DNA from: Fistulifera solaris
Taxonomy: Eukaryota; Bacillariophyta; Bacillariophyceae; Naviculales; Stauroneidaceae
Direction of reading: 5' to 3'
DNA length: 64,000 nt
NCBI GenBank assembly: GCA_030295235.1
Contig: AP026126.1
Span: 744,001-808,000, forward strand
Shown here: piece after piece, positions 44,347 through 53,925 of the stretch
How the letters are laid out: the number at the start of each line of letters is the position of its first letter
Numbering within the stretch: position 1 is the stretch's first letter
Notes under the pieces: generated by a model
The model's input: the letters and a program-made list of their open reading frames with translations, nothing else
The model's database searches: none
Told to the model about the DNA's origin: nothing
Made by a program: the position numbers and the translations under genes

Positions 44347-46570
44347 ATGTCGACATTCTCTATCTTACGCTCTTCTTTGCGCTCGCAGCTCCACCGTAGT
44401 GGGATTAGAGCTGCAGCGGGGGTAAGCATACAGCAGCAGATCCTTTCGTCGCAGCGATTGATGGTGACCCATCATCGTTCCTTTTCATCACCACCGGCCG
44501 AGTCACATGAGTTTCAAACGGAAACTCGTCAATTGCTGGATATTGTGACTCATTCCTTGTATACGGATAAGGAAGTCTTTCTGAGAGAATTGGTATCAAA
44601 TGCGAGTGATTCGTTGGAAAAGTTGCGTCATATGCAAGCGACCGGCATGGCGATTGTCGATCCTGACGTGCCACTCGAAATTCGAATCGAGTTGGATGAA
44701 GTGACGAGTACTATCACCATTACAGAAACGGGCATTGGTCTCACTCGGGAGGAGATGATTTCTAACTTAGGAACCATTGCCCGATCGGGGTCGAAAAACT
44801 TTGTGCAGCAATTGCAGCAAGCAGCAACGACGGGAGTCGATCCATCAAAAGGAATCATTGGACGATTCGGTGTAGGATTTTACAGTGCATTTATGGTAGG
44901 ATCCAAAGTCGACGTTCGATCCAAGTCGGCGCTAGCGGAAAATGAAAGCTTGTCACCGAAAGTGTGGACATCAGAAGGGACTGGCACCTACGAAATTACG
45001 GATCTGGATGACGGAGTACGACAAAATCGAGGCTCTTCCATTGTCATTCATTTGAAAGAAGATTACTGGGACTTTATCAACGAAAGTCGCATCGAGAAGA
45101 TCCTTAAGCGATATTCAAACTTCGTGGGCTTTCCAATCTATTTAAATGGAAATCGTGTCAACACTTTGGACGCTATTTGGACCAAGGATCCGAAAGAAGT
45201 CGAGCATGATGCGTACGTTGATTTTTATAAGTACATTGCCAACGCGGTGGACGATCCGTTGGATGTATATGTAAGTCGCATTGCGTTGCTTTCGACAAAT
45301 CATTGTGCTTTTCGATGCTGACCGCACTTTGTAGCATTTCCGAGCCGATGCCCCAATTGATGTGAAAGCCCTTTTCTTCATTCCATCGTTCCATTCAGAG
45401 AAATATGGCATGGGTCGAATGGAACCGGGTGTTTCTCTTTACAGTCGAAAAATCTTGATCGAGTCGAAAAGTCCAGATATATTGCCCGAATGGTTGCGAT
45501 TTGTCAAGGGAGTTGTCGACTCGGAGGATTTACCTTTGGCTATTTCTAGAGAAAAAGCTCAGGACTCAAACCTTATTGCCAAACTGAAACGAGTCTTGAC
45601 TCGAAAGTTCATAGCCCATCTCTCTAAAATGGTCAAAGATGACAAGGATAAGTTCATTGACGAATTCTACCGCGAGTATTCCTTCTTTCTCAAAGAAGGC
45701 ATCTGTCAAGATTACGAGTTTCAACAACCATTGGCAAAGTTGATGTATTTTGAAACGTCTAGAAATACAGGCAAGGATCTCATCTCACTTGATGAATACA
45801 TAAGTCGCATGCAACCCGAACAAAAGGACATATATTACATCGTTTCTCCTACGCGCGAAGCTGCATTGAACAGTCCCTATCTCGAAGCCTTTGACAAGGC
45901 CGGTGTTGAAGTGCTGTTTTTGTTTACTGCCATCGATGACTTTGTGATGGCTAACCTGGATCAGTACGAAAGTCGAAAACTCGTTTCCGTCGAAAAAGGA
46001 GACATTGATCTGAGTGCCTTGAAGAAAGGGGACGACAACGAAGATGATGACGAATCGTCCAGTATCTATAAATCAGACCGCGAGCTGTCCCCCACAGAAC
46101 TGATTGAGTTTTGCCATTGGTTCAAGATGGAAGTCGGTGAAAGCAAAGTAGCATCATGCACCGCTACCAATCGACTATCAACGTCTCCAGCAATCGTCAC
46201 AGACAACGAGTCGGGTGCAATGCGACGCATGATGAGACTTGTGGACACGAGCGAAGGGAATAGGGATGGCATCCCGCTGCCCAAACAAAATGTCGAGATC
46301 AATCCAAAACACCCAGTTATCGTTGGCATTTATGACTTGAAAGATAAAGAACCCACATTGGCTCGAGTACTTGCCGAACAAGTATACGACAACTGCTTGG
46401 TGGCTGCCGGTCTTTTAGACGACAGTCGGTCGATGCTACCCCGCATCAATGATTTGTTAGTGTGTGTCGTCAATGGCGCCAAATCACAAGGCGGACACAA
46501 AGCTGATTCTTCTAGCAGTGAGAGCGATAGCGACAACGAAAGCAAATCCGCCGAAGGAAAGAAAGAGTGA
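44347..46570 (+). CDS. TRAP1: Mitochondrial Hsp90 chaperone (TRAP1)
   Basis: TRAP1 is the ATP-driven Hsp90 of the mitochondrial matrix. Two exons, 44347-45270 and 45335-46570, with a 64-nt intron. The start at 44347 opens a basic presequence (MSTFSILRSSLRSQLHRSG). The N-domain has FLRELVSNASDSL with the catalytic Glu and the Asn, then SNLGTIARSGSKNF and GRFGVGFYSAFMV with the lid glycines. Middle-domain marks are LYSRKILIESK, WLRFVKGVVDSEDLPLAISRE with the catalytic Arg, and KLMYFETS. The C-terminus has EINPKHPVI and NCLVAAGLLDD, then an acidic tail. Unusually, the adenine-binding Asp of the DxGxG motif (DTGIGM) is Glu127 here (ITETGIGLT, codon 44725-44727). No frame break is present. Confidence 0.95.
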
Positions 46571-47623
46571 TTCTAGAGAAAAGTAGAGTTTTAAGAGTAA
46601 TGTAATTAGGTCCTCATTTAGCTAGTGTTTACATACGCGTAAGATCGTTTCTAATCGCTTCCTGTCGAATCAGAGGCTTGTCTATCCACTGCAAACTCGT
46701 CTATAAGAACGATTCTTCTTCAAGCCCTCGGGTGCATTCATGAAAAGGAAAATGACGACGATGTAGCGCTTGTGCTAGACGAGAGGACCGATCTCGGAGA
46801 TTTAAAAAATGATCCAGATGATCCGGTCGAGTTTCGTGGGGCCGAAGGGACTGCAGGTAGCACCCACTCGTCGAATTCTAAATTCGAGCATAAAGCAGGT
46901 GGTTTTTGAGAATGATCCTTGCGATTCGTTGCAACAGTTAGAAATATTGAGGATTTTCTTCGAGCATCATCCGTGTGGTTATGTGCTGCTTCGTCCTTCG
47001 TCTTCATGTTTGTGTGTTTGAAAGAATCACATTGGGTGCATTAAGGCCTGTGTGAAGCAACGAGGTCGTTTCTATTGCATGAAGAAAGGTGTGCTAACGA
47101 GATGCAGATTATCAGGTACGGGCGTCTTTGCTCGCAAACAAAACTCAACGCATCATGGTCGCGCCGCGTCGTGGCATCACGGAAACAGGCGACATTTCCC
47201 TTCAAGACAGGATTTCAGTCACGAGACGAAACTGCCTTTTACTCACATTTGATTTTCCTCTCATCTGCAAGCGTAAAACTTGTCTTCTGAAGAAGTATTA
47301 TTTTGGTATTGACTTGTATTGTGTGATACTCTCTTGCATTTGCAAGCCGTTGCTCGGTCATCATTGTCGAGAAATGACATTATTCCTTAAACGGTATCGC
47401 CAATCGCCAATCGCCACGCTAAGGACGGCGTTAACCAGAGTTAGTCCTTAACCTTACAGGTGGTCTCAATTTTTGCATCTGCCCGGAATTCCCAAGAACA
47501 CACCGCATCGTCAGAATTTCGGTTCACTTCCTCTCCATTCCGTTTTCGTTCAATTTTATTATGAACAAGAAGTAGTCGGTCGTAAACCCAAATTCTTGTG
47601 CAAAAGGAGCATCATTATTGAAA
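46571..47623. other. 1.05-kb intergenic region with one possible small acidic coding stretch
   Basis: Between TRAP1 and the ABHD5-like gene. A plus-strand frame from 46655 to 46909 lacks a clear ATG but reads like protein: EKENDDDVALVLDERTDLG, then GAEGTAGSTH. Dropping one T at 46903-46907 would continue it into the frame ending at 47021. This may be an unrecognised exon or the remains of a gene. The opposing minus-strand frame (46738-47007) is Ser-rich and looks like its shadow. The rest shows nothing. Confidence 0.3.
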
Positions 47624-48913
47624 ATGACGTTTTGGATGTCTACTGCAGCCATTGCAGCTAAGCTAGACAGGCTTCGAGCTGCTGAGACTCGACTGCTGGA
47701 GCTGGCCCATCGTTTCGGACGTAACCGAGCCAAGATCGAAGTTGTCGATACGTTCATTCCGAGAAATCTCATTCCGCTTGTCTCTCATGACCATGATATG
47801 GTGAAACTAGGAAATGATGATGATTCTTTCGTGATACACAGTGTAAAAGTTACGTCAGATCAGGACAAGACAGAAGAAGTCAATGCACCGCTGGTTTTGC
47901 TGCACGGCTATATGAATGGCGCCGCCTATTTTTATCGCAACTTGGTTGGTCTCAGTAGCGCCTTTGATACCGTACACTCAATCGATTTGTTGGGATGGGG
48001 ATTGTCTTCTCGTCCCAGATTTGAGCTGAAACGTATAGAGGGTGAAGCGAGTCACAAGTCGGATTCTTTCATGGTGCGACAAGCGGAACACTTCTTTGTG
48101 GAATCTCTGGAGGCGTGGCGACATTCCCAGGGGATACCCAAAATGGTGTTAGCCGGTCATTCCATGGGAGGTTACATCAGTGTTGCGTATGCCGAACGCT
48201 ACCCGGAGCGCGTGGAGAAGCTTGTTTTAATATCTCCAGCGGGAGTACCAGCCGAAGAGTCGCCCGAACGACAAAAGAGACTCGACGAAGCACGTAAGAG
48301 GTCTCTTTTCTTTCGTTTCGTTTTCGGTACATGGTCGACACTTTATTCATGGAACAGTACGATCGGGAGCTTGCTGCGGATGCTACCGGAAGAGAGGGCG
48401 TATGGGTCGGCCCTTGGATATGTGCAACGCAGGCTTCCTGCCATCTCCGATGAAGAGGAGCAGAAAGCTGTCACAGATTATTTGGTTTTGAACAGTCTTC
48501 TTCCAGGATCGGGGGAGTACTGCGTAGGTGCATTTTTGACCCAGTTTCTTCAGGGTCGCGAGCCTACGGAATTACGAATTCCTAGACTGAAAGTTCCATC
48601 CGTATCGTTTTTGTACGGAGCACAAGATTGGATGGACATTCATGGAGCTCTTCGAGTTGAGGCGCATTGCGGGGGCGAGAAAGACGTTGCTGTATACAGA
48701 GTCAGGAATGCGGGACACTTACTAATGCTTGAGAATTGGCAAGAATTCAATAATGGATTGATACACGCAACGGGAAAGAAAATCAACGGAATTGGTTCTC
48801 TGCCGGAACGTGTAACCCCTAACGATGTTCATTTCCGTGATGCTGCTCGAATTTTGTCTGCTTGGAAGGACGGTGTCTCAGAAATAAGCTCAGAGAGTCT
48901 TGAAGCGTCCTAG
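47624..48913 (+). CDS. CGI-58/ABHD5-like alpha/beta hydrolase
   Basis: ABHD4/5 family enzymes act on lysophospholipids and regulate lipid-droplet turnover. Single intact exon, 429 residues from the ATG at 47624. The oxyanion region is VLLHGYMNGAAYFYRNL, the nucleophile elbow AGHSMGGYISVAYAERYPERV with Ser present, the acid probably Asp in YGAQDWMD, and the catalytic His in NAGHLLMLENW. A helical lid lies between about 48290 and 48560. Animal CGI-58 has lost the nucleophile (Asn replaces Ser), whereas plant CGI-58 and ABHD4 keep it; this one keeps it, so it is probably catalytic. No clear targeting signal is seen. Confidence 0.85.
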   Translation: MTFWMSTAAIAAKLDRLRAAETRLLELAHRFGRNRAKIEVVDTFIPRNLIPLVSHDHDMVKLGNDDDSFVIHSVKVTSDQDKTEEVNAPLVLLHGYMNGAAYFYRNLVGLSSAFDTVHSIDLLGWGLSSRPRFELKRIEGEASHKSDSFMVRQAEHFFVESLEAWRHSQGIPKMVLAGHSMGGYISVAYAERYPERVEKLVLISPAGVPAEESPERQKRLDEARKRSLFFRFVFGTWSTLYSWNSTIGSLLRMLPEERAYGSALGYVQRRLPAISDEEEQKAVTDYLVLNSLLPGSGEYCVGAFLTQFLQGREPTELRIPRLKVPSVSFLYGAQDWMDIHGALRVEAHCGGEKDVAVYRVRNAGHLLMLENWQEFNNGLIHATGKKINGIGSLPERVTPNDVHFRDAARILSAWKDGVSEISSESLEAS

Positions 48914-48970
48914 GGGAGTGCAGCTACTATATTAAATGCGGAAATTTTAAATTTTCTTTTCAATTCGAAA

Positions 48971-50867
48971 CTAAAGCAGCCCTTGTCTGGCAAGATCCTC
49001 GTAGGCAGTCCTCGACAATATGTTTCCGTGGGAATCCTCGAACTGCTCTTCTTGTGCTCCGTCGAATTGGCTCTGATTTAATTTAGCACCAAGATTTTCC
49101 CAAAGTCTCTTTGCATCATCTATGTTGGTGACACCGTGAAAATGCTTAGTATTTGGTATTCCCAGGCTTTTTCATTCCCGCAGCGTGTCGCTGCTCAGCA
49201 AAATGGAGCTCAAAGTTGCGTCGTCCTCGATAACTTTCTCCGCCGCAAATCTCACATGGATAGTAATGATTCAATCCATGTAATTTGAAGAGCCAGTAGG
49301 CGATCGGTTTGCCATCCCAGTCGAGAGGGACGTTCTTGGGATTGTAGATTGGAGCATCATCATCAGAGTCACCATCATCGTTAGCACTCGTTCCTGATTT
49401 TTTCGTCGCGTCGGTTGGAACCCCGTAGAGATCTTCCTGGATTTCTCGTTCACGCTCTGCCAACGTTTGCGTCATTTGTCGCTCACATCGTCGAATGGAT
49501 GCATCCAAAATGGGTCGCAACTGGTCAAGAAGAGCTTGAACGATGACTTCTTGCCGAGCAATGTCAATACGATGCATGGAAGAAGACGATGCATTTGACT
49601 TTTTCGCGAATAGCGAGGGTGGAAGCTCTTCTAGCTTCTTTTCTCGTAGCATGAATAATCGCTTGGCCCGGTCGAGTGTAGTACCGCCACACTTCAGACC
49701 TAGTCGTGACAGCTCCAGCTTTAACTTGTCACCGTCAACGGCTTCTGCTAGTTCCTCCGGAGTCGAAAACTGGGAGAGGTCCAAGCTAGATGACGTCGTT
49801 CCGCTGGTACTGTCTTCCGCTAATGCAGCTTCGATCGGTTTGCACGACCAGACCGCTGGTACACCTCCTTTCTCCCTCCAAATGTTGTGTAACTTTTTCA
49901 GCGCTTCCAACTCAATGTCTTTGGCGTCGATCAGAGGAGCCGTTCGGTTCAGAAAGGATTGAAGATAAGTCTGCAAAGACGTCAAAAAGCGAACATACTT
50001 TTTTCGATTGGATAACTTCGCATGTTCGTCCAGTGGAAAGGCCTGACTGCCAGTATTGTCCAACCCATTGGCAAGAATTTGCAAAAATCGATATATTGTC
50101 CTAATTTTGCCCCCGCTCCAGAAAAAAAGACCATCTTGTTGAGTCTGAATGTAAACCGCATGGAGATCCAAGTACTTTCCCAGTACTTCGTCGGGCGAAA
50201 ACAAGGATTCTTCATTTTGGAGGGCCACTAAACGCTGCTGAATTGTAGCGGAAAGATCGTATCCATCCGCGGCCGGATTTCCCCATCGCCGGCGTTTGTG
50301 AGGTCGTGAGTCGTCTTCCATAACGTTCGAAGGCTGATGCCGGGCATGATAGACTCGCAAAGCCTGCAAGCGTTCATCCAATAATTTGAGCCATAAGTTT
50401 GGATCTTTGGGTTGTGAATTCAAAATAGACCAGGCTTTCTGTAGCGCAGCACCTTCCAAAAGTCGATTTTCCGTCATATGCTGAGCCTGTTCCGCCATTT
50501 GTTGAACAGTCAGAGCTTGAACGGTTCGATGAACGGTGGTGGCCCATTGTCCTCCTCCTGTTGGGTCGCTTTGAGGAGGTAGAGAAGCAATCCCTTCTTC
50601 GGTTATATCCACAATAGTCGAGAGCGCGTCTTGTACACCTCCTGTGGTGATAAGTTCACTTCCCGGATCGAGGGCTTTGATCAGACCCAGCGGTACTTTG
50701 AGAAGAGATGAACCTAGGACCGTCCAAGCTTCCATTTCGGATTCGTTACATCTCGCTTTCTCTAAAATACGCGTTGCTTGGGCCATTGCCTGTCGCTGAA
50801 TTTCTTCCGGGTTGTCGATGACATTGGTGCTGTCTTCTGCGGCATTATCATCGATTGTCGTCGCCAT
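48971..50867 (-). CDS. SF3A3: Splicing factor 3A subunit 3 (SF3a60)
   Basis: SF3a60 is part of the U2 snRNP and helps it bind the branch site. Single exon. Visible in order: an acidic N-terminus, a helical region (HPDEVLGKYLDL-like SPDEVLGKYLDLHAVY), FLTSLQTYLQSFLNRT, a SAP-type helix pair (KLKLELSRLGLKCGGT), an arginine-rich segment and the family signature IYNPKNVPLDWDGKP, IAYWLFKLHGLN, then the zinc finger CEICGGESYRGRRNFELHF ending in H. One T too many in the T5 run at 49168-49172 truncates the frame; dropping it restores the conserved tail GIPNTKHFHGVTNIDDAKR, ending YEDLARQGLL at 48971, 631 residues in all. The human homologue is ~500 residues; the extra length is mainly in the N-terminal half. 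Confidence 0.95.
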
Positions 50868-51429
50868 GTGGGCTCAGTACTTAAGTTGTTGATCAAGTAG
50901 TCTGTTAAAGGTTTGATTTGAAACGAAATAGTCCATGTCATCATGGTCGGGAAAGCATCGACCTATGAATCTCCCGTTCTGAAAACGTACCACGGAAGGA
51001 CGAGCTCTATCTCTAATAGCTTAGAATCAATTACGGATTAGGATCAGTCCGCTTGCGTCATGCGTCAGTGCATGTGTAAAAAGTAAAAACCGCCAATGTC
51101 TGTGCATCGCACCAACTTGAAGTCCTCTTCACCGTGCGTGCAGTATCCAACGACCCCCCGCGACATCCGTCATCAACGACCGCGCTCAAACATTTTGCAA
51201 CATTTGCATTCTCTTTTGTCGAATGAAAACAGATCGTTTGGGAACCAACCCTTTCCATTAGTTTCTACCACGTTTTCTCTTTTTGCAAAGGAGGACTGTA
51301 TTGCATTACCTTCGTCTATCAGTCGGCAATAGCTACTTTTTCGAGTGTTTTCCTTCTCCTCCGAAAGACGTGTCGAAGTTACTTTTACTAATGTTATCAT
51401 CATTAATCACCAAACGAATTAGAATCATC
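50868..51429. promoter_or_regulatory. Divergent intergenic region upstream of the I29 multi-motif gene
   Basis: A 562-nt divergent gap with T-rich stretches (51330-51400). No supported coding frame and no GTAC island are seen. Confidence 0.4.
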
Positions 51430-53889
51430 ATGAAGTTCAACGTGGCGGTCATTCTACTCTCGCTGCAGGCGACTTCCGCTTTCATGTCCGGGGAACGAGT
51501 GAATCGCGTTTCGGTGATGCAACGAAGTATGGCGGTCGACAAAGAAGTTGACTTGTCGATCCCGTACGATGCGGCTGCGCGGTTGGCTTACGACGAATGG
51601 CGCCAGCAATTCAACAAAGGAGCTTTCGACGAGAAGCGATTTGTGTCTTTTAAAGCGAACTACGAGGCTGTGACAGTAGCCAATGTTGTGGCCAAGAAGG
51701 AGGCTCGTGAAAGTGGCTCGGACGAACCGCTCGCTCTGATGACGCTCAACGAGTACGGTGATTTTACTGAGGAAGAATTCTCTCAATTGTCGTCGGGATC
51801 TGCTTCGACGACAGGAAAAGTGCTGGAGAAAGCTTTGGAAGTGGCTCAATCGCAGTCAGAAGCTAGTTCAGCTTTGGAAGAAGCAGCCAATGCTCTGGCG
51901 GCTGAAGAAGAGGTAGGTAGTAAATGCGTGTTCGGATGTGACGCAACGAATGGAATGTTCTGATGTTTTCAAATTATGTGTTACCCCTACCAATACAGGA
52001 ACTTGCTGCCAAACTCGGATTGAACAGTGTCGACGAGCTGGAAGCTGCTCTTGACTCGCTCGAAGGCATCGCCGAAGATGGAGGAGCAATTGATGACAAC
52101 CTGGCTCGTGAAGCGCGCGTGCGATCGGCTTATATGAAATGGTGTAAAGAGTTCGGAAAAGAGCAAAGTGAGGAGCGCTTTCAAAAGTTCTCGGAGAACT
52201 ACTTGATGATGGAAGACTATGCAAAGCAGTCCGGAAAGGAGATGAACTTGAATGAGTATGCCGATTGCACAAAGGAAGAATACGAGGCCATCGTTTTGGA
52301 GGAGGCCAAAAACGAGTCGCCGAGAAGGAGAAACAAGCCGCGGAAGCGAAAGCAGCGCGCGACAAAGCCGAGGCCGAGGCAGGTGCAGCACGAAAACAGG
52401 CTGCCGCCGCTTCCGATGCGAACGTTTCCATTCCCAACGTTGTTATGGGTAAGGATGACGATGATACAGAACTTGTCAGAGCTCAGAGACAGGCAAGATT
52501 TGAGGAGAATCAAAAGAAAGCTCAAGCTGAAATTAAGGCCCGAGAAAAAGCTGAGGCTGAGCGACGCGCTCAAATCGAGAAAGAACGCGCTGATCGACAG
52601 AAGGCTCAGGAAGCGCAAAAGCAAAAGGCTGCAGCTGAAGCTGCGTCTGTAGCAATCGCCGCAGCAAAAGCTGCTCAGGACGCCGAGGCGGTCCGCCAAG
52701 CGGAACGTCGTCGAATTGAAAAGGAAGCTGCGGATCTTGTTCGAGCGAAGGCAAGAGAAGCTGAAGCGAAACTAGCTAAGGCAGCCTCGAAAAAAACCTC
52801 GGTAACCGAAACACCGAAGAAGGTCAAAGCCCCCGCTTTTTTCTTTCTTTGCAAAGAAGGAGGAGGTCAAGACAACCCGTGCTCCTCCTGCCTTTAAACT
52901 CCCCCTTGTATCGGCCCCTGCTCCGGCACCAGCACCGGCAAAGAAAGAAAACGCCATGTTTTCATTCTTGTCCACTCCGGCAGAAAAGCCAAAGTCTTCG
53001 CCCACTCCTACGCCCGTAAAGAAAGCTAATGTACCTCCGAAGAAGGAAGAAAAATCTATTCTTTCTATTTTCTCCGCTCCTGCAAAAGAAGCCGCACCCA
53101 CTCCGTCCCCTGCCCCCGTAGCAAAGAAGGAAGAAGCCAAGCCACTTCTTTCTTTCCTTTCGTCTCCTTCACCTGCTAAGGCTCCAGTACCCGCGCCAAA
53201 GAAAGATGTACCCGTACCTAACAAACCAGGTACACTCAGCTTGTTTTCGGCAAAGAAACCCGAGGTTTCCAAGCCTCTGGCTCCGAAAAAGGATATCAAA
53301 GTTCCCAACAAAAGCGGAACTATCAATCTTTTGGCGGTGTACCCTCAAAGCCGAAACCAGCGCCGGCGCCCGTGGCAAAAAAGTCTCCCACTATCAGTCT
53401 CTTTGGCAGTCCGTCAAAAGCAAAACCTCAGTCTGAACCGGTAAGCGATCAAAACCTAAATCCAATACAGCTCCGACGTTTAGTCTTTTTTGGAAGTGCT
53501 GCCAAGTCTCAACCGAAGCCTGCACCTCCCGCTCCGGTTAAAAAAGGCAGCGCCTACAATCAGTTTGTTTGGCGGAAAGAAAAAGTTGAATCAACCCCTG
53601 TACAAGCACCACCTGTCCCTGTTAAAGGCAGTCCCTCCTTTTCTCTTTTCGGTGGAAATAGTAAGCCAGCAGCCAAAACAACCCCCGAATTAAAGGTTGC
53701 TAAGGCTCCCCCTGGGGTCCCAACTCTTTCACGCTGGACGGTCAACCGAGATGGATCTGTCACCGGAAATATTAGCAACTCAAAGAACTTCCGCAACGGT
53801 GAAAAGATCACTACATCTCCTATCAAGGGAAAGCGCAACCAGGATCTGTGGTTTCAACAGGATCTGGTAGCAAATACTTTCTGTCTTAA
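51430..53889 (+). CDS. Plastid-type protein: two I29 domains, coiled coil, ten repeated S-[LF]-F motifs
   Basis: Exons 51430-51912 and 51999-53889, intron 86 nt. A leader MKFNVAVILLSLQATSAFMS carries an ASAFAP-like site, suggesting plastid import. Two cathepsin-propeptide-like I29 helices follow (YDEWRQQFN to LNEYGDFTEEEF; YMKWCKEFG to LNEYADCTKEEY), with no peptidase domain after them. Then comes a long Ala/Glu/Lys coiled coil (about 52310-52790) and a Pro/Ala/Lys-rich region with ten copies of a short hydrophobic motif, TISLFG or close, about 27-30 codons apart. The C-terminus ends with SRWTVNRDGSVTGNISNS and SGSKYFLS. About eight single-base homopolymer breaks interrupt the frame; they net to a whole-codon 791 residues. 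I do not recognise the protein; see findings. Confidence 0.72.
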
Positions 53890-53925
53890 TTATACTAACA
53901 TTCTTATCCATGATTCGTAAGTATT

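Noticed and set aside
46738-47007. Minus-strand 89-codon frame
   Set aside because: Ser-rich low complexity opposite a more protein-like acidic frame; more likely a shadow.
51963-53436. Separate overlapping genes (51963-52652, 52265-52897, 52956-53444)
   Set aside because: The repeat pattern and the coiled coil run on from one frame to the next, and single-base changes at homopolymers join them; they are parts of one gene.
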